A stretch of 64,000 nucleotides of DNA, taken from NCBI GenBank assembly GCA_030836185.1, contig JAURQH010000067.1:53082-117081 (forward strand), in the 5' to 3' direction. The DNA comes from Planctomycetota bacterium (lineage in GTDB: Bacteria > Planctomycetota > Planctomycetia > Planctomycetales > Planctomycetaceae). A model generated the notes under the pieces. The model was given only the letters and a program-made list of their open reading frames with translations, ran no database searches and was not told the origin of the DNA. The position numbers were made by a program, and so were the translations under genes. This document shows, piece after piece, positions 1-9,046 of the stretch (within the stretch, counting starts at the first letter, position 1; each line of letters opens with the position of its first letter).

Positions 1-333
1 CCAACGTTCGTTGACATAGGGCATTCCGCAAGCTTCCGCGGCTTCCTGAACCGGTTTAGCGGCTTGCCGCTTGGTTCCGGCAAACAGGATCAAAGACCCT
101 TGAGAAGCGACTTTTTCGAGATATTTTCGTGCTCGCAGCAATCCGCGAACTGTCTCTTTGATATCGATGATATGGATATCATTGCGGCGACCGTAGATGT
201 AAGGTCGCATCTTGGGATTCCATCGAGCCGCTTTGTGCCCGAAATGGACGCCGGCATCAAGAATGTCTTTAATGACAATCTTGCCGGTCTCAATTTTTTC
301 TGCTGCTGGTGTTTCAGTAGCGTCAGTCGACAT
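1..333 (-). CDS. rpsB: 30S ribosomal protein S2 (N-terminal part, runs off window)
   Basis: Small-subunit ribosomal protein S2. The 111 visible codons contain the family hallmarks: [17 protein letters not shown] near residues 26-42, the [14 protein letters not shown] strand, and FAGTKRQA near residue 83. A short acidic, Ala/Glu-rich extension of about 20 residues precedes the conserved domain. The ATG at 331-333 has a good Shine-Dalgarno (AGGAGAG) just upstream. The 3' half and whatever follows (commonly tsf in bacteria) lie outside the window. A small imperfect hairpin sits in the leader (see separate entry). Confidence 0.97.
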   Translation of the reverse strand, partial: MSTDATETPAAEKIETGKIVIKDILDAGVHFGHKAARWNPKMRPYIYGRRNDIHIIDIKETVRGLLRARKYLEKVASQGSLILFAGTKRQAAKPVQEAAEACGMPYVNERW

Positions 334-352
334 AAACTCTCTCCTGATATAG

Positions 353-372
353 CCTTAAGGACCGCCTTGAAG
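353..372 (-). promoter_or_regulatory. imperfect hairpin in the rpsB leader
   Basis: On the minus strand CTTCAAGG, loop CGGT, CCTTAAGG can pair over 7 of 8 positions (one G-T wobble, one mismatch), ending about 10 nt before the Shine-Dalgarno of rpsB. S2 genes in several bacteria have structured autoregulatory leaders, but this is only a small stem and the link is inference. It could equally be chance. Confidence 0.25.
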
Positions 373-593
373 CAGGACAATCGGGCCAAATCGAAAAAAA
401 ACATGAACGGCACCCCGATGCTCGAAACCATTTCGATGTCAACTCGGAATACGCGAGCAAGTATCGTAACGAGTGAAGAGAAACCCGTCAATTCAGCGGA
501 ACTGAGCGCAGAACGATTCCCGCTTTGCAAACTGACCGAGTCAGGCTAAATTCAAAATTGAGCGACTCACCCATAGCGATATTGAGAATGATC

Positions 594-1229
594 ATGAAAC
601 GAATACAACGACACGGCTCTCTGGCCTCGTATTGGTTGATACTTCCTGCACTATTTCTGACAGGATGCGGGTCGCAACCATCGAATGAGGAAAAGATCCT
701 GCCCCCCATTCAGACAGCCGCTTCCCTAAACAGACCCAAAGTCAGCAACAACGGATCCAGTCAGGTTTCGACATCGCCCCAAGCGGTCGATATTGAGGGA
801 GTCACATTCACAATTCCCACAGGCTGGAAACGAGCTGACTTAATGCCAGCACAAGCGGGAATCATTGCAGCACGTTACCTCATCCCCGTAGACGGTGGAG
901 AATTGCAACTGACATTCACCAAAGTCAGAGGCGGCATTGAGGCGAACTTTGCACGTTGGACACAGCAGATGGAGTTGGACAACGATCCGATTGAGGATCG
1001 TATTACGTTGTCAGAGGGTGACGCCTTCTGGATCGACTTGCGTGGAACTTATCGCGCGGGGGGAGCCGGCTTCTCCAGTCCCGACCCCGAAACCAACACT
1101 CGCATGCTGGGTATCGGAATTCCCATCGGTAACGAAGAGTTATACTTGAAGTTGTTGGGGCCGACCGATCAGGTGGCTCAAATTGCCGATGACATCCGCA
1201 AACTGGTGAAGTCGGCCGACCTACCGTGA
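594..1229 (+). CDS. predicted lipoprotein of unknown function
   Basis: A 211-residue protein with a lipoprotein signal peptide: basic start (MKRIQRHG), hydrophobic core, and lipobox LTGC with the acylated Cys at residue 25. After a Ser/Asn-rich linker comes a region beginning VTFTIPTGWKR, the kind of strand-rich domain often seen in small exported planctomycete proteins, but I do not recognise a named family. Start chosen at ATG 594; ATG 588 in the same frame adds two residues, and a longer in-frame start at 525 would put 23 residues before the signal peptide. It lies 70 bp upstream of priA on the same strand; no functional link is evident. Confidence 0.8.
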   Translation: MKRIQRHGSLASYWLILPALFLTGCGSQPSNEEKILPPIQTAASLNRPKVSNNGSSQVSTSPQAVDIEGVTFTIPTGWKRADLMPAQAGIIAARYLIPVDGGELQLTFTKVRGGIEANFARWTQQMELDNDPIEDRITLSEGDAFWIDLRGTYRAGGAGFSSPDPETNTRMLGIGIPIGNEELYLKLLGPTDQVAQIADDIRKLVKSADLP

Positions 1230-1299
1230 GTTTGATTTCCTGACCGCCAGCTCTTCACCTTCTCTTTCTTCTTCACAAAATATATGATCTGACGAACTT

Positions 1300-3585
1300 T
1301 TGCCTGAGCAACAAAAAAACCTGTTTGGTGAAGGCTTCGACGAGCCCGAGCCTTGGGAACTGGCGGCAGAAGAAGACCGCTGGGGGGCGGAAGTTGCGCT
1401 CAACGTTCCGATCGATCAGCTTTTCACTTATGTCGTTCCCGATCCACTCCGCGACAAACTCCACCCCGGACAACGAGTGAAAGTTCCCTTCGGTCGGGGT
1501 GGTCGAACGATGACCGGCTTTTGTGTTCGAGTCGGTCCGGTCGGGAAAGTCACGCGGAAGCTGAAAGAAGTCGCCGAGGTAATCGACCGCGAGCCACTCA
1601 TCAACCAGCACATGCTCGATCTGACCGAGTGGATCGGCAAACGGTATCTGTCCGGTTGGGGACAAGTTCTCGAATCGGTGATTCCTGCGGGTGTCAAGAA
1701 ACTGGCCGGAACCCGAGAAGTCAAACTCTATCAAGTCGCCGAAGGTCTTGATGCTGACGACTCGCGACTCACGAAAAAACAAGCCGGTATTGTGACAGCA
1801 TTACTCTATGCCGGTCGGCCCATGCGGGGAGATGAACTCGCCGACGCCGCGAGTTGTGGAACATCGCCCATCAAAACATTAGAGAAGAAAGGACTGCTTG
1901 TCACTCACAGCGAGCGACAGTCGGCATTCGAAGCCGACATCGGTCATGTCCAAAAAGAAGAAGACCTCAAGCTGCATGCAGAGCAACAAAATGCCCTCAA
2001 TCGAATTCTACATTCTGTACGCAATGGAGAGCACGAAACAATTCTGTTGCACGGCGTGACAGGTAGTGGAAAGACGGAAGTCTACATTCAGGCGATTCGC
2101 GAAGTGGTCAGCTATGGACGGCAGGCGATTGTATTAGTCCCGGAAATCAGTCTCACGCCACAAACCATTCGTCGCTTCCGCAGCCGCTTCGATTCGGTGG
2201 CCGTCTTGCATTCCCACCTGACCGATAGCGAACGCCATTATCACTGGAAGCGGATTGCCAGTGGAGAAGTTCAAGTCATTGTGGGAGCACGCAGCGCGAT
2301 CTTTGCACCAGCACCACGCTTGGGACTCGTTATTATCGACGAAGAACACGAGACGTCCTTCAAACAAGAGACCACGCCCCGCTATCACGCTCGGGAAGTG
2401 GCTCGTAAACGCTGTCAAATGTTGCGTGTGCCTCTCATCCTGGGAACAGCCACGCCGACTCTCGAATCATGGCGTCGAGTCGAAGAGAAGAAGGACGTTC
2501 TGCTTTCCATGCCTTACCGAGTGAACGGGTTGCCGTTACCGCCAGTGAGTATCATCGACACCCGACAGGATAATGATGTTCAACGGGGAGCCGCCCTCGG
2601 TCGCCAACTTGTCAACGGAATCAAGATTGCCTTGAAAGACAAAGGGCAAGTCATTCTGTTTCTGAATCTGCGTGGATTCTCAACGACCATCTGGTGTCGA
2701 TCCTGCGGAGAGTCCACGAAATGTTCCGAATGCGATCTCTCGCTCACCTGGCATCGGGATCGGGGCAAAGCGGTTTGCCACAGTTGCGGCCTCGAAACCG
2801 ATCCACCAGAAGCCTGCCCACACTGCCAACATCCGGGGCTCAAATATGTCGGCATCGGTACTCAGAAATTGGAACAGGAAGTCAAAGCCCGTTTTCCCGG
2901 TGTCCCCTGCGTGCGTATGGATAGTGACTCGATGCGAAAGCACGGTAGCCATGACATCGCACTAGAAGCGTTTCGCCGCGGTGACACAAAGATCCTCTTA
3001 GGCACCCAAATGATCGCCAAAGGTTTGGATTTTCCCAACGTGACATTGGTTGGTGTGGTTAATGCCGATACCGCTTTACGACAACCCGATTGGCGAGCTT
3101 CCGAAAGAACATTCCATTTGTTGGCACAAGTGGCAGGCCGAACGGGACGGAGTGATCGAGGAGGCCGCGTCTATGTACAGACGATGTGCCCCGAAGAGCC
3201 TTCTGTCGTGAAAGCCTCTCACCACGACTTCCTCGGCTTTGCCGAAATCGAACTCGAACACCGTCGAGATCTGTATTATCCCCCCTACAGTTGCCTATCG
3301 CGAATGATTTTTCGTGGCGAGATCGATGAAGAAGTGCAGGCCGGTGCCAAACAAATCGCCACAGTTTTGCGAGAAACGATCAAAGAGTCTGAACTGGACG
3401 TCCAGGTTCGTGGCCCGGCTCCTGCACCGATCACTCGTTTGAAAAAGTTTTATCGACATCATTTACAGATCATCGCGCCGGATGTCGAGACTCTGAGAGA
3501 ATTCTGGCTGATCGCCCGCGACAAGTTTCCGACGTTGTCTAATGTTGACTTTCAGATCGATGTCGATGCAATTAACTTGAGATGA
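1300..3585 (+). CDS. priA: primosomal protein N' (replication restart helicase PriA)
   Basis: PriA, a superfamily 2 DNA helicase that reloads the replisome at stalled forks. At 761 residues it is of usual length. N-terminal 3'-DNA-binding domain at about 30-130, winged-helix region to about 215, Walker A HGVTGSGKTE at 251-260, DEEH Walker B at 347-350, GTATPTLES near 382, and eight zinc-binding cysteines as four CxxC pairs between residues 466 and 509. The C-terminal helicase motifs GTQMIAKGLDFPNVTLVG and QVAGRTGR are intact. The start is a TTG at 1300 with no clear Shine-Dalgarno; no ATG gives a better N-terminus. Confidence 0.97.
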   Translation: MPEQQKNLFGEGFDEPEPWELAAEEDRWGAEVALNVPIDQLFTYVVPDPLRDKLHPGQRVKVPFGRGGRTMTGFCVRVGPVGKVTRKLKEVAEVIDREPLINQHMLDLTEWIGKRYLSGWGQVLESVIPAGVKKLAGTREVKLYQVAEGLDADDSRLTKKQAGIVTALLYAGRPMRGDELADAASCGTSPIKTLEKKGLLVTHSERQSAFEADIGHVQKEEDLKLHAEQQNALNRILHSVRNGEHETILLHGVTGSGKTEVYIQAIREVVSYGRQAIVLVPEISLTPQTIRRFRSRFDSVAVLHSHLTDSERHYHWKRIASGEVQVIVGARSAIFAPAPRLGLVIIDEEHETSFKQETTPRYHAREVARKRCQMLRVPLILGTATPTLESWRRVEEKKDVLLSMPYRVNGLPLPPVSIIDTRQDNDVQRGAALGRQLVNGIKIALKDKGQVILFLNLRGFSTTIWCRSCGESTKCSECDLSLTWHRDRGKAVCHSCGLETDPPEACPHCQHPGLKYVGIGTQKLEQEVKARFPGVPCVRMDSDSMRKHGSHDIALEAFRRGDTKILLGTQMIAKGLDFPNVTLVGVVNADTALRQPDWRASERTFHLLAQVAGRTGRSDRGGRVYVQTMCPEEPSVVKASHHDFLGFAEIELEHRRDLYYPPYSCLSRMIFRGEIDEEVQAGAKQIATVLRETIKESELDVQVRGPAPAPITRLKKFYRHHLQIIAPDVETLREFWLIARDKFPTLSNVDFQIDVDAINLR

Positions 3586-3642
3586 TGCCGCTCGAACAAA
3601 TTTCCAAAAACGACCAGTACCTGTGACAGATCGAATAACACT

Positions 3643-4122
3643 ATGACCACATTACTCACCATCGACGGCCTAGTCGCTTCACCTCAATCGTGGACGCTCG
3701 CAGACCTCCAATCTTTAGCGGGAGAGATTCAGATTCCCGACGTCACTGAGAAAATACCGGACCGCAAAGGAGCCGGATTGACGCTCAAAGGGATCCTCAA
3801 TCTCGTCCAGCCCACGATTGACGATTTCTGGATCACGTTCCACGCATCCCATGATAATTTTTCTTCCAGCATCCCGGCTGACGCAACAGTCATCGACACC
3901 GGTATTGTCATTTACGCTCTTGATGGAGAAGCCTTGCCCGTTGAGAAAGGAGGACCAACTCGGTTCGTCATCCCCAACCCGGCAGCCTGCCAAACGGCTG
4001 AACTCGACGAATGTGCAAACGTCAAATTCCTGGACCGGATTGAAATCACGGCAGAACGTGGACGCGACACGCGACCCACCAATGAGGAAGAACACGCTGC
4101 AATTCACGATCACGATCATTGA
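3643..4122 (+). CDS. sulfite-oxidase-fold (molybdopterin-binding-like) small protein
   Basis: A 159-residue protein resembling the oxidoreductase molybdopterin-binding domain: start TIDGLVASPQSWTLADLQSL, middle GLTLKGILNL, and end GGPTRFVIPN followed by VKFLDRIEI. The catalytic Cys that coordinates molybdenum in true sulfite oxidases (a GxxCxGN-like context) is not present; the two late Cys (ACQTAELDEC) are in a different place. No signal peptide is seen. The C-terminus is His-rich (HAAIHDHDH), which might bind metal. Such short Cys-less members are common and uncharacterised. It lies 57 bp after priA on the same strand and converges on a DUF1559 gene across a strong hairpin. Confidence 0.75.
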   Translation: MTTLLTIDGLVASPQSWTLADLQSLAGEIQIPDVTEKIPDRKGAGLTLKGILNLVQPTIDDFWITFHASHDNFSSSIPADATVIDTGIVIYALDGEALPVEKGGPTRFVIPNPAACQTAELDECANVKFLDRIEITAERGRDTRPTNEEEHAAIHDHDH

Positions 4123-4155
4123 ACGCATTCGCTATTCGTAATTAAAATTAATAGA

Positions 4156-4191
4156 GGTCGGGGAGTCCGAAATCAATCGGACTTCCCGACC
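4156..4191. terminator. strong hairpin between convergent genes
   Basis: GGTCGGGGAGTCCGA (4156-4170) and TCGGACTTCCCGACC (4177-4191) pair over 15 bp with one G-T wobble and a 6-nt loop. It sits between a plus-strand stop at 4122 and a minus-strand stop at 4222, so it can act for both. No long U tract follows on either strand, so termination is inferred from position and stem strength. Confidence 0.65.
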
Positions 4192-4221
4192 CCTATATAA
4201 TCTGGGGACTGACTGATGACT

Positions 4222-5223
4222 TTAGAATTGCCCAATGGGGTTGCCGTCATTACGGTTGAGCAGATTCTGGAACAAAAAGTTTTCGTTGCCATCGGTCGGA
4301 TCGGGGTCATTCTCGATATTTTCGCTAATGAATCGCACGGCCCCATCACCTAACAGGAAATGTGCCCCACCCGTATGGTTACTACTGAATCCGCGAGCGC
4401 ATTCGGCAACCGTGAGTCCCGACCCAGAATCTGTCCCCAAAGGATTGATGCCAAAACGACCAATCGCGATGATTGTACGACCACGCATTACCGAAGCATC
4501 TCCATCAGTTCCAAAGATGACACCTGCGTGGCAGTTGCCGTTTCAACCATTGTCATTCAGTTTCCAGTTTCGCTCACCGACCACAATCGTATTACTCAGA
4601 CCATCTGTGTAATCGCGAAAGCTCCGATTGGTATTTGCGAAAAATGTGCCTTGATGCTGCTCTCCAGTAACATTTGACCAATAATCACCATCATGCACTC
4701 CCAAATAATTAGAACTGGCGACTTCTTGCTCGACATCATTCACATCTCGAAGAGTATGCTCGTTGTTAACCTCGGGGGAAGTGTCTGAGGGACATCGAAA
4801 TCCGCTAATCGGTTTTTGCATAAGATCGAGTAAATTCGCATTGGTCAGAGCGGTAGCTAATGGTTGCGACCCGACATCAAGCTGTTGATAAAGCGGAGCC
4901 TGATCGAGAAACGGAAGAAGATAAGAGGACCACCCCCAACTTGACCGGAAATCAATCTGTACGACATATCCTGGGGGCAATGCCGTATGGGTGTCGTGAT
5001 AATTATGCAAAGCCAGACCAATCTGTTTGAGATTGTTTTTGCAGGATGATCGTCTTGCCGCTTCGCGAGCTTGTTGGACGGCGGGCAACAGTAAGGCCAC
5101 CAGAACAGCAATGATGGCGATTACAACAAGTAATTCAATGAGCGTAAAACCGCGTTTAGTTCTCGCACCAGAAGTGCAGACTTTTTGAGTGGAAGACATC
5201 AGTGGGGCTTTCTGAACAGTCAA
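4222..5223 (-). pseudogene. DUF1559 pseudopilin-like protein interrupted by in-frame TGA
   Basis: Planctomycete DUF1559 protein with a type IV pilin-like N-terminus ([16 protein letters not shown], prepilin cleavage G|FTLIE). The N-terminal 226 codons reach [11 protein letters not shown], then a TGA (4543-4545), and the same frame continues as NGNCHAGVIFGTDG through the family's H-x9-DG tail motif (HTGGAHFLLGDG) to a TAA at 4222. No frameshift is needed; one codon separates the halves. TGG to TGA or CGA to TGA would each be a single change. Either a recent nonsense mutation, a sequencing error, or readthrough. A paralogue at 52960-53862 is intact. It is alone, without the usual lipoprotein partner. 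Confidence 0.85.
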
Positions 5224-5381
5224 GAGGGGAATGGCTCGTTCGCCGTAAAAGCGAGCAATCTACACGAAACAACCAGTGTAGACTATGTTTAGTTCGCGTC
5301 AACGAGCTAGTAAAATATTGGGAAAGTTTTCCTCAGTAAAAGATGAGATCATCACAGACTGATGAAAACTGAAATGACTGA

Positions 5382-6260
5382 CTATAACCCGGTGCGGTCG
5401 GTCGAGCGGCGGTCGCTGACCGGTTGTCCCGAATAGAGTTGTCCCTGCATGCTGGCTTCTCTCCACGGGCCGGGAGCATCAAACAACGTCGGATCAAGTT
5501 TCATATCAGTGATCAACACGCCGGGGGTGTGCAGCTTCAATTTTCCCACGATGGCACCATCGGGACGAACTGCAAAACTGGGCCAACAGGAAGGTCGTGC
5601 GGTGCTGTTGTTGGCTGAGATCCAAAGATGATTTTCAGCAGCGCGACAGGCCATTGTCGAAGGAACAATCGTTTGCCAGATGTTGTAGTCGTCATCGGCC
5701 ACTGTCGTTTTGCGGGCGTTGTGAAACGACTGTAACAGTATCTTCACTCCTCGCTTGAGATAATCACGATACAGTTCGGGGAACCGGTACTCGTAACAAA
5801 TCGCCACGCCGCAAGTAATCCCTTTGATCTTGAATGTTACCGGTCGATTGCCGGGAGAATAATGAGCCAGATCGAGAGTCGGCTTTGGTTTCTGTTGACC
5901 GGTACAAAAGCGTTTATCGTATCGGTCGATGATCTTCCCGCCGTTGTCGATCACATACAGACAATTATGCGGTTTATGCGCACCCGTCAAACGATGCGAC
6001 GAACCGAGCAAAGTCCAGAGTTTCAATTTTTTGGCTGCCGCCTGAATCGTTTGTGTGGCGGCTTTCAGATTGTCCCAATCAAAACCCACGAATGATTTGA
6101 ACTCAACCCCCGCGTATCCTGAAAGGGCACACTCCGAGAAGTGCGCGATGTCGGCGTTTTGCTCGGCCGCTTGCCGCATTTGTTTCAGAATGTAACGGCA
6201 ATTGCTATCGATATCGGATTCAACAGAAAATTGACAGGTGGCAACGCGGAGAGATTTCAT
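5382..6260 (-). CDS. carbon-nitrogen hydrolase (nitrilase superfamily)
   Basis: Cytoplasmic amidase/nitrilase-family enzyme, 292 residues, no signal peptide. The Glu-Lys-Cys triad is visible: Glu43 in FSECALSGY, Lys116 in YDKRFC, and Cys155 in GVAICYEYRFPEL. These enzymes hydrolyse non-peptide C-N bonds (amides, carbamoyl groups, nitriles); the substrate cannot be read from sequence. Next to it is an unrelated DUF2293 gene on the same strand, so there is no pathway clue. The ATG at 6258-6260 has an AG-rich stretch (CCTCCTTATG in antisense, i.e. AAGGAGG-like) nearby that supports this start. Confidence 0.9.
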   Translation of the reverse strand: MKSLRVATCQFSVESDIDSNCRYILKQMRQAAEQNADIAHFSECALSGYAGVEFKSFVGFDWDNLKAATQTIQAAAKKLKLWTLLGSSHRLTGAHKPHNCLYVIDNGGKIIDRYDKRFCTGQQKPKPTLDLAHYSPGNRPVTFKIKGITCGVAICYEYRFPELYRDYLKRGVKILLQSFHNARKTTVADDDYNIWQTIVPSTMACRAAENHLWISANNSTARPSCWPSFAVRPDGAIVGKLKLHTPGVLITDMKLDPTLFDAPGPWREASMQGQLYSGQPVSDRRSTDRTGL

Positions 6261-6385
6261 AAGGAGGGCAAACAGTGGAGATGAAGTAATCGATCAGGTC
6301 CATGAGAGGAGAAGACATCTTACTCAAACTTGATATGGCATCCCAATAAAACTAATGACTTCGCCAAAAATAGATTGATGACCAC

Positions 6386-7063
6386 CTACGAGCTTTCCAA
6401 AGCTTGTCTCAAAGGGCAGTCTTGCGGAACCGGATCACCTCGCCGATACGCTTCAAGCAGAACTCGAGACTGTTGCGCCAGTTGCCGTCGCACTTCACGC
6501 CGGTTGCCTTTGATACGGGCAATCTTCATTTCGTCGTACGCCGTAGTGGCGTGTCTCAGCCAGGCGATGACTGCCGACTCGGCTCGTTGTTCCAGCGGAA
6601 TTCGTTCTGTCCGCGCGACCGTCCCGCTGCCGACAGGAGTTGCATGTGCGGTGACAGCATCGGCCAATTGCTTTGCCTGCGACTCATAGACCGCTGCAAA
6701 GTCCAAAAACGTGAAGACCGCCTTGCGGAACTCTTCGACGTACTGATTGTGTTTTTTCTCTTTGCGGGCGAGATCGGTGGCTCGCTTCTTTTGATAGGCA
6801 TCCGTCGAACGCTCGGCATCCAGCTCTTCACGTATCGTCTTAATGCGTTCGGCATCTGCCCAAACACCTTTCGAGAAATTTTTACGCCCTTTCTTCTCCT
6901 GAAGCGTCCATGTCGGACCGCTGGCTTTGACGCGACGAGTGAGAGTGGCATCGCCGGGAGGCAACAATTCCCAATCTGCCGGCACTTCGAGTTCTAGTCC
7001 GTCAGAGGTCCGCACAACGCGTGTGCTTGGCCCCGGTTGAACAATCCGTGTTGTCGTGGGCAT
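6386..7063 (-). CDS. DUF2293 domain-containing protein
   Basis: A 225-residue basic protein. The C-terminal half matches DUF2293: a Tyr/Arg-rich block around VIAWLRHATTAYDEM followed by RREVRRQLAQQSRVLLEAYR. The N-terminal half starts with a short strand region (GLELEVPADWELLPPGDATLTRRV) resembling the opening of DUF2293 proteins, then a highly charged region (EKKGRKNFSKG; KRATDLARKEKKH) likely to be helical. Function of the family is unknown; the conserved Arg and His suggest nucleic-acid contact, but that is inference. No operon partner. Confidence 0.75.
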   Translation of the reverse strand: MPTTTRIVQPGPSTRVVRTSDGLELEVPADWELLPPGDATLTRRVKASGPTWTLQEKKGRKNFSKGVWADAERIKTIREELDAERSTDAYQKKRATDLARKEKKHNQYVEEFRKAVFTFLDFAAVYESQAKQLADAVTAHATPVGSGTVARTERIPLEQRAESAVIAWLRHATTAYDEMKIARIKGNRREVRRQLAQQSRVLLEAYRRGDPVPQDCPLRQALESS

Positions 7064-7079
7064 CCTGCCAGTTCTTTCT

Positions 7080-7260
7080 GTGGGAGTTGGATACGTCTTT
7101 TTTTTTGATCACGCCAAGGCGCAGAGGCGCAAAGGATTGAAATGAACGACGATTATAAACTCATTTGACGTTGTGCTTTCAGGCGCAAAGATTCGTCATG
7201 GGATTCATCTCTCTTTTCTCTGCGTCTTTGCGGCTCTGCGTGCCAAACTCAAGTCACAAT
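7080..7260. repeat. intergenic CGCAGAGGCGCAAAG-type low-complexity element
   Basis: Between the DUF2293 gene and pyrD lies AAGGCGCAGAGGCGCAAAG (near 7117) and, about 100 bp on, a loosely complementary TCTGCGTCTTTGCGGCTCTG (near 7218). The two arms form a long imperfect inverted repeat. Related fragments occur near 20930 and 56460. I see no ORF of substance here. Confidence 0.45.
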
Positions 7261-7343
7261 GATTCAATCCACGACGACCAATCGTAAATCTAAAAGAAAG
7301 CAATAATGACTTCAGAATCTTTCACGCGAAACTCAATGCTGAT

Positions 7344-8261
7344 TCACTTTTTAGGGAATTGCAGCGTGCCGACGAGTTCCGAGATGTTGGCACAACTCTC
7401 TTCTTCACAAATACGATCCAACTCCTCAACAAGTTGAGACGAGAGGCCGGGATTGTAGAAGTTGGCGGTCCCGATTTGGACAGCACTCGCCCCGGCGACG
7501 ATGAACTCCATCACATCGTCGATGGATGATATCCCACCAATACCGATGATCGGGATATCGACCTTGCTGGCCACCTGATAGACCACACGTAATGCGAGTG
7601 GTTTGATGGCCGGGCCCGAGAGTCCACCGATGCCGTTACCGAGAATTGGTTTTCGTTTGCGCCAATTGACGGCCATCCCTTGAAAAGTATTCACCAGCGA
7701 GACAGCGTCAGCCCCACCTTCTTTCGCCCCTTGAGCGATCAATGGAACATCGGTGACGTTTGGGGTCAACTTGGCGATGACTGGTAAATCGCACGACTCA
7801 CGAACGGCTCGCACCACTTCTTCCGTCAACTTGGGATCGGTCCCCATATCAACACCGCCCGTGACATTTGGGCAGGAGATATTCAATTCCAACCCGGCGA
7901 CACCTTCAATGCCCGCAAGACGTTCGGCCATCATGCGGAAGTCGTCGACCGACTTGCCGGCAATATTGGCGATGACGGCAGCTTCCAAGCTCAGCAGATA
8001 CTGTAGATGGGTGTCGATGAAGGTATCGAGTCCATCGTTATCGAGACCGATGGAGTTAAGCAGCCCAGACGACGTTTCAACCGTCCGAGGTGGTTTGTTT
8101 CCGATCCTCGGGGTAGGAGTGATGGTCTTGGGAATCAAGCCGCCAAGTTGAGAGAAATCGACAAACGCCTGCATCTCTTTCGCATAGCCAAATGTTCCCG
8201 AGGCCACAAGAATGGGGTTCTTCAGAGTGAGTCGATTGAGTTTGACTTCGAGGCGGTTCAC
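7344..8261 (-). CDS. pyrD: dihydroorotate dehydrogenase, class 1B catalytic subunit
   Basis: Oxidises dihydroorotate to orotate in pyrimidine synthesis. FMN/substrate motifs: [12 protein letters not shown] at the start, [14 protein letters not shown] in the middle, [12 protein letters not shown], and the phosphate loop [11 protein letters not shown] with [16 protein letters not shown]. The catalytic base in class 1B is a Cys in the NISCPN loop, present here. I chose the GTG at 8261 ([16 protein letters not shown]), which gives a family-like N-terminus of 305 residues; an ATG at 8303 adds 14 residues ([14 protein letters not shown]) that look non-homologous. Class 1B enzymes normally pair with PyrK; none is adjacent. 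Confidence 0.93.
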   Translation of the reverse strand: MNRLEVKLNRLTLKNPILVASGTFGYAKEMQAFVDFSQLGGLIPKTITPTPRIGNKPPRTVETSSGLLNSIGLDNDGLDTFIDTHLQYLLSLEAAVIANIAGKSVDDFRMMAERLAGIEGVAGLELNISCPNVTGGVDMGTDPKLTEEVVRAVRESCDLPVIAKLTPNVTDVPLIAQGAKEGGADAVSLVNTFQGMAVNWRKRKPILGNGIGGLSGPAIKPLALRVVYQVASKVDIPIIGIGGISSIDDVMEFIVAGASAVQIGTANFYNPGLSSQLVEELDRICEEESCANISELVGTLQFPKK

Positions 8262-8452
8262 AGAATTCCCGTGTATTTCGAATCGATGATTTATTAGGAA
8301 CATCGAATGTAATACCGAGAGACCTCGGTGGCAACGCCGCAGAAAGAGTTTCCACGACAGAATGCTAGCGCAGAGCGAACATAAGTCGTCGCGGGACTCG
8401 AAAAACTCAAGTCCGCGTCGATCATAAGGCCATCATCGTCACGCTCTACCCA

Positions 8453-8481
8453 CCTCACTCGAAACCAAGAATCGAGTGAGG
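8453..8481. terminator. 10-bp perfect hairpin downstream of small lipoprotein gene
   Basis: CCTCACTCGA (8453-8462) and TCGAGTGAGG (8472-8481) pair perfectly around a 9-nt loop, 20 bp beyond the stop of the minus-strand lipoprotein at 8501. No T-run follows on that strand, so a rho-independent role is only likely. Confidence 0.5.
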
Positions 8482-8500
8482 GTATTGGCTGAACAATGAA

Positions 8501-8722
8501 CTAGATGACGCCGCCATGCACACGGTAAGGTGTGGCAAAATCTGGAGCATCAAGGAACCAGATTCGTTCCCAGATCTCATTGATGTGCCGTTGTGACTCC
8601 GAGGAGTTAATCAATTGTCGTGCCCGTGTATCCCGGTTCGATGACCAGATGGGGACAAAACAACCGACTTGAACCGCAGAGATGGCCAGCATCAGTCCGG
8701 TGAGAACAAGTTTCCGCATCAT
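8501..8722 (-). CDS. small predicted lipoprotein (73 aa)
   Basis: MMRKLVLTGLMLAISAVQVGC is a clear lipoprotein signal with acylated Cys21. The mature part is about 50 residues (RDTRARQLINSSESQRHINEIWERIWFLDAPDF...), probably one amphipathic helix; no named family. Start chosen at the ATG 8720-8722, which has a Shine-Dalgarno AGGGAGA at proper spacing; a longer frame to 8764 would bury the signal peptide. The gene stands alone between pyrD and HU. Confidence 0.75.
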   Translation of the reverse strand: MMRKLVLTGLMLAISAVQVGCFVPIWSSNRDTRARQLINSSESQRHINEIWERIWFLDAPDFATPYRVHGGVI

Positions 8723-9046
8723 GCTTCTCCCTGATCTTTGAGATCCGAACCTCCTCACCAGCAACCTTGCTGGCGCAAACGAAGTCCGTTTCTCCGGTCC
8801 GTAAGGACCCGATGTCGTGAATTAGTAACAGGTTGTTGAAACGTTGAAGGTCGTTGATTCCGAGGACCTGAACCAGTAATTCGATGGGTCATCAATTGTG
8901 ATGCGGGAAATCACGATGCAGGATCAGGACGATCCTTGAAAGGTAGGAGCCGGATTTTTACCGGTCTGTCCGATCTACGTCAAGAATGATTTCCTGACGC
9001 ATCGGAAAAGTTGTATTGGGGCCAGCCAAATTGGAATTCCGTCGGT
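8723..9046. other. 324-bp intergenic region
   Basis: Contains the promoter region of the small lipoprotein gene and the 3' flank of the HU gene. I see one hairpin (8978-8999) and a degenerate GCCGGATTTTTACCGGT palindrome near 8949, related in shape to the REP elements described below. No ORF or RNA gene is recognised. Confidence 0.5.
8978..8999 (-). terminator. hairpin downstream of the HU gene
   Basis: On the minus strand CGTCAGGAA, loop ATCA, TTCTTGACG pairs over 9 bp with one G-T wobble, about 48 nt after the HU stop codon. No U tract follows. Confidence 0.35.

Noticed and set aside
1273..1782. Antisense ORF over the priA N-terminus
   Set aside because: Shadow frame of priA.
4543..4545. 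Selenocysteine at the in-frame TGA of the DUF1559 gene
   Set aside because: No SECIS-like hairpin is clear in the bases that follow, no selenoprotein role is known for DUF1559, and the intact paralogue needs none.
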